From: JBAZWE01 sp041658605
GTDB taxonomy: Bacteria > Actinomycetota > Thermoleophilia > BMS3ABIN01
DNA: 64,000 bases
NCBI GenBank assembly: GCA_041658605.1
Contig: JBAZZU010000009.1
Span: forward strand, 1 to 64,000
Direction of reading: 5' to 3'
Positions 43,578 to 51,923 of this stretch are shown piece by piece (position 1 is the first letter of the stretch; every line of letters starts with the position of its first letter). Below the pieces are notes generated by a model that searched no databases, was not told the origin of the DNA, and was given only the letters and a program-made list of their open reading frames with translations. The translations under genes and the position numbers were made by a program.

Positions 43578-44405
43578 ATGACCAGCAATAACCAGACTGA
43601 CGTTGTCAAAGAAATGGCGCCGGTGCGCGCAGGCGATTCTGACACGAGATTCGCCGGGGAGCTCCTTGGCTCGATCGGGCAACTGCTGGGCCGGTTCGTT
43701 TCCCCGGATGGCCACACGGTCGATTATCCTGGTCTCGAAGCCTGCTCCGATTATCACGATTATCTTGAGAAATCCCTTGACCTTGCTCGGTTTGATCCCG
43801 CAGTCCTCGAAGATCGCGAGCATAGACTGGCGTTCTGGATCAACATCTACAACATGACCGTCATCGATCGTGTCGTTAAACTATCGATAAATGATTCGGT
43901 CGAAGACGACAAGGGGTTTTTCAGCCGCGAGGCCTTCCAGGTCGGAAGTCATAAATATTCCCTGGACGATATCGAGAACGGCATTCTCCGCGGGAACGCG
44001 CGCAGGCAATATCTGCCGCTCAGGCAGTTTCGTATCGGAGATGCCCGCATCCGATTTCCCGTGAAGCCAATACATGAATGCATATGTTTTGCCCTGGTAC
44101 GGGGCTCAAAATCGTGCCCGATCCTGCATTTTTATCAGGCGGAAAAAATCGAAGCGCAGCTCCACGCCGCGGCTGACGGTTTTATAAATGGAGGCGGCGC
44201 CGTCCTCAATCGCGATGCCAGGACCCTTTCGATATCGAGGCTCTTTAAACGGCACGCGGCCGATTTCGGAGGTGGTCAGGGGGTCATGAAGTTCATCGTA
44301 AACCATTTCAGTTCGACCGAAGACGCCGCCTTTCTGCGCGCCCACGCCTCATCACTTAAAGTCGATTATCAGAACTGCGACTGGGGTCTGAATATCTCCG
44401 TTTGA
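43578..44405 (+). CDS. DUF547-domain protein
   Basis: 275 residues; domain signature HRLAFWINIYNMTVIDRVV, SHKYSLDDIENGILRG, IHECICFALVRGSKSCP and FLRAHAS...LKVDYQNCDWGLN. DUF547 has a papain-like fold of unknown activity; the conserved Cys/His (CFALVRGS) could be catalytic. No signal peptide. 53 nt after the DUF255 gene, so they form an operon ending at a strong terminator. Confidence 0.85.
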   Translation: MTSNNQTDVVKEMAPVRAGDSDTRFAGELLGSIGQLLGRFVSPDGHTVDYPGLEACSDYHDYLEKSLDLARFDPAVLEDREHRLAFWINIYNMTVIDRVVKLSINDSVEDDKGFFSREAFQVGSHKYSLDDIENGILRGNARRQYLPLRQFRIGDARIRFPVKPIHECICFALVRGSKSCPILHFYQAEKIEAQLHAAADGFINGGGAVLNRDARTLSISRLFKRHAADFGGGQGVMKFIVNHFSSTEDAAFLRAHASSLKVDYQNCDWGLNISV

Positions 44406-44506
44406 CTGCAAGGGTCGCCACAGCCATCGATCTCTGCGGCAAGTCCTACACCTACCCGGGACCATATCCGGGAGTGTAGGCAACCGAATACGACCTTCTA
44501 CCAGCA

Positions 44507-44538
44507 GGGAGACGCGCCTAGGCGCGTCTCCCTTGTTT
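44507..44538. terminator. Bidirectional terminator (12-bp perfect GC hairpin)
   Basis: GGGAGACGCGCC, loop TA, GGCGCGTCTCCC at 44507-44532, followed by TTGTTTT on the plus strand. Lies between the convergent DUF547 and rubrerythrin genes and can serve both. Confidence 0.85.
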
Positions 44539-44567
44539 TCCCGGCACAGGTCATTCTTTAAAAACGC

Positions 44568-45104
44568 TTATATTCCCCGGTCAAGCAACTCCTGTTCCAG
44601 CTGGATGTGATCCGACTCGATCATCGTCAGGGCCGTGAAGACTTTCTTGATGCGTTCTTCGACTGCCTCCCCCGCGGCCTGCCTGTAAAAGGCGGCCGCC
44701 GCGACCTCCCTCTCGTGCGCCATGATTATGTTTTCCCTGTCATCATCGACGGCGCCTTCCATGCCTTCCTGCGGTTGCGGCGGTTCGACCTTCAGTATCT
44801 TTTTGATAGTCGATGCATGCTCGGCCTCTATCTTTGCCAGGTATTTGAATATTCCCTGAAGTTCGATATTTGAGGTCCTCGACATGGCATCACGGTAAAA
44901 GGGTGCGTTGTTTACCTCCAGCTGGAGCGCCTGCTCAAGGTTCGCCCTGGAAATATCGCTCAGCTTTCCCAGTGACAGGTTTTCATCGACCCAGTCTGCG
45001 GCAGGTGTCAGGTATTCATCCGACGCTCCGCAGAACGGGCAGTTGCTTGGTTTTTCCTTCCCCATGTACAGATCACCACAGATCTGGCAGCGGTAGAACT
45101 TCAT
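44568..45104 (-). CDS. Reverse-type rubrerythrin (rubredoxin + ferritin-like domain)
   Basis: 178 residues. N-terminal rubredoxin-like FeCys4 site: YRCQICGDLY and PSNCPFCGASD. C-terminal ferritin-like di-iron domain with LEVNNAPFYRD, IEAEHASTIKK, AHEREVAAAAFYRQ and IESDHIQLEQEL. Rubredoxin-first order is the one called reverse rubrerythrin. Reduces hydrogen peroxide in anaerobes. Points to an oxygen-sensitive lifestyle. Confidence 0.9.
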   Translation of the reverse strand: MKFYRCQICGDLYMGKEKPSNCPFCGASDEYLTPAADWVDENLSLGKLSDISRANLEQALQLEVNNAPFYRDAMSRTSNIELQGIFKYLAKIEAEHASTIKKILKVEPPQPQEGMEGAVDDDRENIIMAHEREVAAAAFYRQAAGEAVEERIKKVFTALTMIESDHIQLEQELLDRGI

Positions 45105-45537
45105 GTTCGACTCCCTTTTCGATTCATATCTGAAATTCAGTTCGATTCTATCTCATCATAAGCAGAAAAGGAGGCCGGAATTTTCAGTGATGGAGATCAG
45201 CCTGTCGCGGCGGAAAGGGCTTTCTTGCGTCTGCCTTGCTGAGCTCATGGGGCGCGTGTGCTACCACATCGGCTTTCCATGCAGGCAGGTCAAAATCGTT
45301 GTGTAATGGGTAACAAAACTCTGCAATAATAGCAACTCTAAATGTAAACTCGAGGCTTACCCCTCGTTTGGGCAAATGTGTGCAATTTGCGGAATAAACT
45401 TTCTTAATCGGGGGTTTACCCGTCCCAGGATGCCCGTTATGATAGCTACCTAGGGGCAGGAAATTGACGCTGACCCACGAAATGTTGTGTATGGGGTCTT
45501 ATAAAGCAACAATACCTAGGGTTTTCAGGTAATCTAT
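45105..45537. other. Divergent regulatory region upstream of nrdR
   Basis: 433 nt, no gene seen. Notable elements: two short inverted repeats, CGAGG-6 nt-CCTCG near 45351-45366 and GCAAAT-7 nt-ATTTGC at 45372-45390; a direct repeat TACCTAGGG at 45447-45455 and 45513-45521; TTGACG at 45464-45469, a possible -35; and CCACGAAATGTTGTGT at 45475-45490, a loose match to NrdR boxes. Together this suggests a regulated promoter for nrdR-nrdJ. Confidence 0.4.
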
Positions 45538-45981
45538 ATGAAGTGTCCTTTTTGTGACTCCACCGAGACAAAAGTGGTGGATTCCCGCGACACAGACTCG
45601 CGGGATGCGGTAAGACGCCGGCGCGAGTGCCTTGAATGCCAGCACCGGTTCACTACATACGAGCGGGTGGAAGAAGTTCCACTGACTGTAATCAAGCGGG
45701 CGGGAGAGCGGGAAGTTTTCTCCCGCCCGAAGCTTCTTCAGGGCTTGTTGAGGGCATGTGAAAAAAGGCCCATTGAGACGGAGACGCTCGAAGAGCTGGT
45801 CGACGGGATCGAAGCCGAACTTCGAAACGAGTTCAAGACGGAGGTTCCGTCGGCGGAGATCGGAGAGAGGACCCTGGCAAAGCTGAAGGATCTGGACAAG
45901 GTGGCGTATGTCCGCTTCGCCTCGGTGTACCGGAAGTTCGAGGACGTGGACGAGTTTCAGCGGGAGCTGGCAAGGCTTTAG
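45538..45981 (+). CDS. nrdR: Transcriptional repressor NrdR
   Basis: 147 residues: an N-terminal zinc ribbon (MKCPFCDSTETKVVDSRDTD ... RRECLECQHRFTTYERVE) and ATP-cone domain (LTVIKRAGEREVFSRPKLLQGLLRACEKRPI). It represses ribonucleotide reductase genes in response to (d)ATP. It is 129 nt upstream of nrdJ, the expected target. Confidence 0.96.
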   Translation: MKCPFCDSTETKVVDSRDTDSRDAVRRRRECLECQHRFTTYERVEEVPLTVIKRAGEREVFSRPKLLQGLLRACEKRPIETETLEELVDGIEAELRNEFKTEVPSAEIGERTLAKLKDLDKVAYVRFASVYRKFEDVDEFQRELARL

Positions 45982-46110
45982 GACCGGCCGGCGAGTTGAG
46001 CTGAAAAAGTTTATGGGCGGGGACCCAATGATTGATAACCAGCCGGGCGTGTCTGTCCGGAAGGTGATTTGAATTTACTGGCCTGATTTGAAAGAAAGGG
46101 GAAATGAAAC

Positions 46111-48405
46111 ATGCTAGTCAACCAGTCTCAAACGACTACCGGAAAAAGTAACCGGGTAACTGCTCACCCGTTGCAGCCGCAACTCTCAGCCAACGCCATG
46201 AAAGTTCTGGAAAAGAGGTATCTGAAAAAGGACGAGGAAGGCAATCCGGTAGAGACGCCGGTAGAGATGTTTCGCAGGGTTGCCCGCACAATCGCGGCCG
46301 CGGACCTTATTCACAACCCTGAAGCCGATACGGATGCCGTAGAGGAGGAATTCTATCGTCTGATGGCGCGCCTCGAGTTCCTGCCAAATTCACCCACGCT
46401 GATGAACGCCGGCCGCGAGCTGGGCCAGCTTTCCGCCTGCTTCGTCCTGCCGGTCGGCGACTCGATGGACAGCATCTTCGAGGCCATAAAAAACACCGCC
46501 CTGATACACAAGAGCGGCGGCGGAACCGGCTTCTCCTTTTCCCGGGTAAGGCCGGGAAATGATGTAGTGCTGTCGACGAAGGGTGTTTCGAGCGGCCCGA
46601 TTTCCTTCATGTCCGTCTTTGATGCCGCCACGGAGACGATCAAACAGGGCGGTACCCGCCGCGGCGCGAATATGGGTATCCTGCGCGTGGACCATCCCGA
46701 CATCCTCGACTTCATAGTCTGCAAGCAGAGCAACGACAAGCTCAACAATTTCAATATCTCCGTCGCTCTGACGGAGGAGTTCATGGAAGCGGTCGAGGAG
46801 GGACGCGATTACGACCTGGTGAACCCCAGGACCGGCAAGATCGCGAAGAGCCTGGAAGCGCGCCGGGTATTTGAAATGATAGTGAACCTTGCCTGGAAGA
46901 ACGGCGACCCCGGCATCATTTTTCTCGACAGGATAAATCGCGATAATCCCACGCCGCATATCGGTGAGATCGAAAGCACGAACCCCTGCGGCGAGCAGCC
47001 GCTGCTGCCGTATGAATCATGTAACCTCGGCTCCATCAATCTTTCCAAGATGGCAGACAGCGCCGGCGGCGTCGATTACGAACGGCTGGGAAAGATTGTC
47101 GAGAGCGCTGTCCATTTCCTCGACAACGTAATAGACGTCAACAATTATCCGCTGCCCGAGATCGCCGAGATGACCAGGGCCAACCGGAAGATCGGGCTGG
47201 GCGTCATGGGCTTTGCGGACCTGCTGATAGGGTTGGGCATCCCCTATGACTCAGATGCGGCCGTGGAGACGGCCGAAGAGATCATGGCGTTCATCCAGGA
47301 GCGTGCCATGAAGCATTCGACCAGGCTGGCGGAAGAGCGGGGCACGTTCCCCAACTTCAAGGGAAGCGTATATGACACAAAGGGCGGGCTAATGGTCCGC
47401 AACGCCACCACCACCACAATCGCGCCTACAGGCACGCTGAGCATCATCGCCAACTGCTCCAGCGGCATAGAGCCGCTGTTTGCCATCTCATATGTACGCA
47501 ATGTCCTCGATAACACGGAGATGGTCGAGACCCACAGGACGTTCGAGCAGATGGCCAGGGACGGCGGTTTCTACAGCGAGGACCTGATGAAGGAAATCGC
47601 AAAGAAAGGCAGCGTCGCCGACCTTCCCGAGGTCCCTGATGAAATCAAGCCGCTGTTCGCGACCGCGCACGACGTCGAGCCCGAGTGGCATATCAGGATG
47701 CAGGCGGCTTTCCAGAAATATACAGATAACGCCGTGTCAAAAACGGTGAATTTCTCCCACGATGCCACGACAGCCGACGTCGAGCAGGTCTACCGGCTGG
47801 CATACCAGACAGGCTGCAAGGGCGTCACAATTTATCGGGACGGCAGCCGTGAGGCACAGGTGCTCAATATCGGCGGCGTCAACCATGCCGCGCCGGAGGC
47901 TGAAGCGACTCCCGGGCTGGTCAAGCCCAGGTCCCGCCCGGCGGTCACCAAAGGCCAGACACGCAAGATAAATACCGGTTGCGGCAGCCTGTACGTGACC
48001 ATAAATGAAGACGAGCATGGCCTGCACGAAGTATTCTCCTCCATGGCGCGGGCAGGCGCCTGCAAGGCCGCCCAGTCCGAGGCGGTCAGCCGTCTGATAT
48101 CGCTGGCCTTGAGGTCGGGGGTCGATTGCCAGGCAATACTGAAATCCATCAAGGGGATCAGATGCCCGTCACCCGCTCTTGGTGAAGGCGGCAAGCAGAT
48201 CATGTCCTGCCCCGACGCCATCGCGCGCGCGGTCTCGGAATACATTGAAGCATCACCGCATCTGAAAGAGGGCGGTATAAGCGGCGAATTGACTTCCTCG
48301 GTCGAGCTGAGTCATTGTCCGGAGTGTCCCGAATGCGGCGGTATGGTCGAATTCGGCGAGGGTTGCCTGTTCTGCCGTTTCTGTGGATTCTCGAAGTGCG
48401 GTTGA
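46111..48405 (+). CDS. nrdJ: Adenosylcobalamin-dependent ribonucleotide reductase (class II)
   Basis: 764 residues. Class II signature: LPNSPTLMNAGRELGQLSACFVLPV, GGTGFSFSRVRP, NPCGEQPLLPYESCNLGSINL with active-site Cys, KIGLGVMGFADLLIGLGI, ATTTTIAPTGTLSIIANCSSGIEPLF, and a C-terminal zinc ribbon CPECPECGGMVEFGEGCLFCRFCGFSKCG that carries the thiol-exchange cysteines. Reduces ribonucleotides without oxygen; needs B12. No intein. No B12 riboswitch is visible upstream. Fits the anaerobic picture of the window. Confidence 0.95.
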   Translation: MLVNQSQTTTGKSNRVTAHPLQPQLSANAMKVLEKRYLKKDEEGNPVETPVEMFRRVARTIAAADLIHNPEADTDAVEEEFYRLMARLEFLPNSPTLMNAGRELGQLSACFVLPVGDSMDSIFEAIKNTALIHKSGGGTGFSFSRVRPGNDVVLSTKGVSSGPISFMSVFDAATETIKQGGTRRGANMGILRVDHPDILDFIVCKQSNDKLNNFNISVALTEEFMEAVEEGRDYDLVNPRTGKIAKSLEARRVFEMIVNLAWKNGDPGIIFLDRINRDNPTPHIGEIESTNPCGEQPLLPYESCNLGSINLSKMADSAGGVDYERLGKIVESAVHFLDNVIDVNNYPLPEIAEMTRANRKIGLGVMGFADLLIGLGIPYDSDAAVETAEEIMAFIQERAMKHSTRLAEERGTFPNFKGSVYDTKGGLMVRNATTTTIAPTGTLSIIANCSSGIEPLFAISYVRNVLDNTEMVETHRTFEQMARDGGFYSEDLMKEIAKKGSVADLPEVPDEIKPLFATAHDVEPEWHIRMQAAFQKYTDNAVSKTVNFSHDATTADVEQVYRLAYQTGCKGVTIYRDGSREAQVLNIGGVNHAAPEAEATPGLVKPRSRPAVTKGQTRKINTGCGSLYVTINEDEHGLHEVFSSMARAGACKAAQSEAVSRLISLALRSGVDCQAILKSIKGIRCPSPALGEGGKQIMSCPDAIARAVSEYIEASPHLKEGGISGELTSSVELSHCPECPECGGMVEFGEGCLFCRFCGFSKCG

Positions 48406-48488
48406 GCAAATAGTGCTTTATGCTTCCTCTCTAAAGGAAGAAGAAGCCCAATTGCGTAAATATACCCTATGAAAAAGGGCGGCAGACA

Positions 48489-49481
48489 ATGTCCCTGAAG
48501 GACGGAAAAAGAGGCCGCGCAAAACGGCATCAGAAGCTTGCCGTCCTTAAAGCCCCCGCGGTATCGTCAAAGACTGCCGGCGGCAGGGCGAAAAGCAAGC
48601 CGCACCGGAAGATCAGCAGGCCTCAGATAGCCGTCAATGGTCTTGATATCCGCGGCGCCAACAGGCGGCTGAGGGTGCTGGCTCTGGTATGCGCAAGCTT
48701 CTTCTTTCTCTGGGTATCCCTGAAGGTGTTTGCGCAGGCCGACCTCTGGCCGCTCCTTGCCGCGCCGATCCTGCTCTCCGCATGGTTCTTCTACGAGGTC
48801 GGCGTGCTGGTGGCGCTGGCGCTGACAGCGCTTCTGTTGATCCAGACGTCTTTTGACAAGTCGGGGCCGATGATGGTGTCGCTGTTCACTTTCACGGTCA
48901 TCGGTCTCGGTCTTGCGTGGGGCCAGCGGCGGCAGAAGCGTCTGCATCGGCGCGTCCTGAGATCATCGCTGACTGACTCCCTTACAGGACTCTATAATTA
49001 TGGCTATTTCATGGAGGAGCTGGAACGTGAGCTCCACAGGGCGGATCGTTATGGCGGCTCCGTAACCCTTGTGATGTTCGATGTCGATCACTTCAAGCTC
49101 TTTAACGACCGCTTCGGCCACAACGCGGGCAACGAAGCCCTGAAGGCGGTTGCGGCCATGCTGAAAAGACAGAAGCGCGAATCTGATGTAGTGGCGCGCT
49201 TCGGGGGGGAAGAGTTCGTGATCGTGCTACCCGGGGATGAAGCCGCGGGAATCGAGACAGCAACGCGGCTGCGGCAGGCTATTTCACAACTGAAGATCCC
49301 GGTTGGCGGCGGCGCGACCACGGAGATAACCGTCAGCGCGGGCGTTTGCTGTTATCCAAAAGGGGCGGGCTCAAAGCAGGAGCTCCTGGACCGCGTTGAC
49401 CAGCTTCTGTATCTCTCGAAGAAGAGCGGGCGCAACAAGGTCAGCGTCGCTCCGGAAAAGCAACGGCTGGCGGTATCCTGA
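48489..49481 (+). CDS. Membrane-bound diguanylate cyclase (GGDEF domain)
   Basis: 330 residues. A basic N terminus is followed by three or four membrane helices (residues 55-155), then a GGDEF domain: DSLTGLYNYGYFMEELERELHRADRYGGSVTLVMFDVDHFK, RFGGEEFVIVLPG (active GGEEF) and TEITVSAGVCCYP. Makes c-di-GMP. An RxxD inhibitory site is not obvious. No partner PilZ or EAL protein is in the window. Confidence 0.92.
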   Translation: MSLKDGKRGRAKRHQKLAVLKAPAVSSKTAGGRAKSKPHRKISRPQIAVNGLDIRGANRRLRVLALVCASFFFLWVSLKVFAQADLWPLLAAPILLSAWFFYEVGVLVALALTALLLIQTSFDKSGPMMVSLFTFTVIGLGLAWGQRRQKRLHRRVLRSSLTDSLTGLYNYGYFMEELERELHRADRYGGSVTLVMFDVDHFKLFNDRFGHNAGNEALKAVAAMLKRQKRESDVVARFGGEEFVIVLPGDEAAGIETATRLRQAISQLKIPVGGGATTEITVSAGVCCYPKGAGSKQELLDRVDQLLYLSKKSGRNKVSVAPEKQRLAVS

Positions 49482-49556
49482 TTCCCGCGTGAACCAGTTT
49501 CAAATGCGTATTCGCGGGAATACAAAAATGTGGCAGAAGGGCAGGTTGGTTAATAC

Positions 49557-49826
49557 ATGGAAGCAAATACGCCAAAAGTAAAAACAGAACATATCCGCGT
49601 AAACATCGAGACACGCAACTGCGCCATAATCGGCACCGTGCACACACCGGCGGTCGCGTACCGCAGCCGGTTATCCGACCTTCTGAACCAGAAAGAAGCA
49701 GGCTTTCTCTCCGTCACCGACGCGTCAGTGTATCATTTTGACAATCTCAAAAAACCCGTATATACCACCGCTTATCTGGCAGTGAATCTAAACAGCATCG
49801 AGCTGGTCAGGCCGCTGGACGAATAG
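49557..49826 (+). CDS. Conserved small hypothetical protein
   Basis: 89 residues (EHIRVNIETRNCAIIGTVHTPAVAYRSRLSDLLNQKEAGFLSVTDASVY ... VYTTAYLAVNLNSIELVRPLDE), a beta-rich single domain like a group of small proteins (DUF6812-like) found beside signalling genes in several phyla. The assignment is from memory of pattern and uncertain. ATG at 49557, 75 nt after the GGDEF gene, possibly cotranscribed. Confidence 0.65.
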   Translation: MEANTPKVKTEHIRVNIETRNCAIIGTVHTPAVAYRSRLSDLLNQKEAGFLSVTDASVYHFDNLKKPVYTTAYLAVNLNSIELVRPLDE

Positions 49827-49839
49827 GGGGACGGCCGAG

Positions 49840-50283
49840 CTACTCAGGCGCCGGTCCCTGCAGCAGGTAGCACACCCAGATCAGGAACATGATCTCAACA
49901 CCGGTCAGCGCACCCGTGACCAGGATTATCAGCCGCGCAAAACGCGTCCGGGTGGAACCGCCTGCCAGCCTGCCTTTTTCGATTCTCCCCATTATCAGAT
50001 AAACGATGTGGATCATCCCGAAGAAGAACCCCCCGAAGAAGAACTGCCATTCGGGGCCCGTGTTGCGCAAAAGCAGGTAATAGTAAAAAACCTCGATCAT
50101 CAGCAATAAGGAGTTAAGCCTGTATCCGGCGTCGACCATGCGCTTGAACTCGGCTCCCGGCACTATCTCGGCCAGTCGCGCGCGCTCATGGCCGAGGTCC
50201 CTGAGGGCACGCGGAACCAGGCCCAGCGTGAAGGCGCTGCCGGCAATCATCAGAACCGTGTATATGAACATGAATATGCGCAA
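49840..50283 (-). CDS. Four-helix membrane protein, unknown
   Basis: 147 residues, hydrophobic segments at about 1-22, 55-75, 80-100 and 120-143, with charged loops between. No motifs recognised. It follows the multi-helix membrane gene at 50333 on the same strand. Convergent with the small gene at 49557 (13 nt apart). Confidence 0.55.
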   Translation of the reverse strand: MRIFMFIYTVLMIAGSAFTLGLVPRALRDLGHERARLAEIVPGAEFKRMVDAGYRLNSLLLMIEVFYYYLLLRNTGPEWQFFFGGFFFGMIHIVYLIMGRIEKGRLAGGSTRTRFARLIILVTGALTGVEIMFLIWVCYLLQGPAPE

Positions 50284-50332
50284 ATTCCTTCAGCGCCTCC
50301 CGTCGATTTTACCGGATCACTACAGCGGGCAT

Positions 50333-51148
50333 TCAGGCATCCCTCTTTTTCCTGTGTTCGTCAGGCTCATCCAGAAAGCGCCTGTAGAGCAGGTCCGCAT
50401 TTGACAAAATAAAGAATATTGATAGTAGCGGGAGCGCCGGGACGCCGATATCCAGCCGCACGCCGATCACCATTGTGCTGACGAACGATAGTGTTATCGC
50501 CAGCGCGGTTGTGGTCCGCCTTAACCGGTAAGTCAGGGCACAACCAACAAAGATGGAGAAAAAGATGATGTCGGCGGCGCCGATCCTGGACGCACCTGAT
50601 TCCCCGAAAACGGGCATGCTTATCGTCAGATATTCCAGCCAGGGGCCGCCGCTTTCGACCATCTTTTTGGTCGGTCCCAGGAATACGCTATAGAAGTCGA
50701 CGATGATGATCAAAAGGGAGATCAGCAGTACCTGGCCGACAGAAGTCAGAATCAGGGATATCCAGAGGCCGAGGCTGGTTGCGAAGATGACTTTTGCAAG
50801 CCCCTCCAGCGGCGTCAGGCCCACAATTATTGCACCCGCGGCAGCAAGGAGGGCGCCAAGTGTTATCAGCAAAAGGCGGTGCTTCAGGGCTATCAGAAAG
50901 GCCAGGCTTGAGGAGAAGGCGCAGGTGATGACGATGCCGAGTGAGAAGGCAAGGATGAGCCGGGCGTCCGACTCTTCACCAATCATGCCCAGGGCGGGAA
51001 GTGCGGCAAGGGATGCAGCCATTAAGGCTATAAGGCCGGCGTAGATGAGGATGGTTTTAAGTTCCAGCCGGGCGTTGATAAACGGCTTCCGTATCAATTC
51101 TCCTGCCGGACTCGATCTGCGGTCGAGCCTTGAAACACGTCTTTCCAC
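50333..51148 (-). CDS. Polytopic membrane protein, unknown
   Basis: About 271 residues from a GTG at 51148, the first start after the upstream stop codon at 51153; a longer frame would overlap the previous gene by 80 nt. Seven or eight hydrophobic segments with no charged catalytic motif. Ends in a charged tail (RRFLDEPDEHRKKRDA). The pattern resembles presenilin-like (YdjY/A22-type) proteins in having a Gly-Pro pairs late in the sequence, but there is no Tyr-Asp/GxGD motif, so this is not claimed. Confidence 0.55.
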   Translation of the reverse strand: MERRVSRLDRRSSPAGELIRKPFINARLELKTILIYAGLIALMAASLAALPALGMIGEESDARLILAFSLGIVITCAFSSSLAFLIALKHRLLLITLGALLAAAGAIIVGLTPLEGLAKVIFATSLGLWISLILTSVGQVLLISLLIIIVDFYSVFLGPTKKMVESGGPWLEYLTISMPVFGESGASRIGAADIIFFSIFVGCALTYRLRRTTTALAITLSFVSTMVIGVRLDIGVPALPLLSIFFILSNADLLYRRFLDEPDEHRKKRDA

Positions 51149-51152
51149 CTTT

Positions 51153-51755
51153 TCAGTAAGGTGGAAGAGACTCGAACCAGTCGCCAAGGACCTTGAAGGC
51201 TTTCCAGAAACGGGTTTTCTCGCGCTGATCATTCAGCGATGAATCTATCTCGGGCGTGACCAGCACTTCTGTAGTCGGCGTGAATGGCTGGATCTCACCC
51301 GGCTTGTAGGCCAGCACCTGTGCCATGGGAAAATCCAGGGCGTTGATTGCCTCGAGCGCGGGCTCACCCATTATCACGACCAGCTTGGGCTGGACAATCA
51401 TCAGCTCCCTGACAAGGTACCCCGGGCAGTTCTCTCGCGCTTCGGGTTCCTGAACACTGGCGCATTTGATGATGTTAGTGCCGTACAGGAGCAGCGAGTC
51501 GATACCCAGTTTCTGGCAGCCCTTCATAACGGCTTCACCGGAACGTCCGAAAAAAGCGACACCCTCGGAAGCCTCACTCGGCAGGGTCTTGTATTTGACG
51601 AGGAAGATGTCCGCCAGCGGATGGCCGGAGCCGATGACCGGCACCGCCCGGCCATGGGAGCATTTCTCACAATGGGTCAGTTCCCGGCATAGTTCATTGA
51701 TGTCGGAAATCGCACGGGTCAGGTGTTTGTCGTAGATATCGTCTGGCCTGGACAA
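51153..51755 (-). CDS. Uracil-DNA glycosylase-like protein, degenerate active site
   Basis: 200 residues. Fe-S type family 4/5 uracil glycosylase fold: the N-terminal CxxC (HCEKCSHG, residues 33-36), later Cys in NIIKCASVQEPEARENCPG, and the conserved VVIMGEPALEAI. The active-site loop that is GEAPG in true enzymes reads VKYKT, and the second catalytic motif near the C terminus lacks its His (LVTPEIDSS). It probably keeps the 4Fe-4S cluster but not normal base excision; a different nucleic-acid or protein role is possible. Confidence 0.75.
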   Translation of the reverse strand: MSRPDDIYDKHLTRAISDINELCRELTHCEKCSHGRAVPVIGSGHPLADIFLVKYKTLPSEASEGVAFFGRSGEAVMKGCQKLGIDSLLLYGTNIIKCASVQEPEARENCPGYLVRELMIVQPKLVVIMGEPALEAINALDFPMAQVLAYKPGEIQPFTPTTEVLVTPEIDSSLNDQREKTRFWKAFKVLGDWFESLPPY

Positions 51756-51923
51756 TAGTACCTCGTGTTTTTATGGCAGGGAATTCCCTGCCGGGTTGCC
51801 CTGGAATGAGGTGTTTCGAAAACCCTTCCATCAAACGGGCGCCGAGCCGGGCCGCAAGCTATTAGTTATTAGTCGCATCGGTGATAATTCCTGCAATCGG
51901 CGGTATTGGGGGGAGGTTTGCCC

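Noticed and set aside
45982..46110. Cobalamin riboswitch upstream of nrdJ
   Set aside because: The gap is only 129 nt and no B12-box-like sequence (GCCACTG) is seen there or upstream of nrdR.
50333..51148. Presenilin-like aspartyl protease
   Set aside because: Several helices but no YD/GxGD catalytic pair visible.
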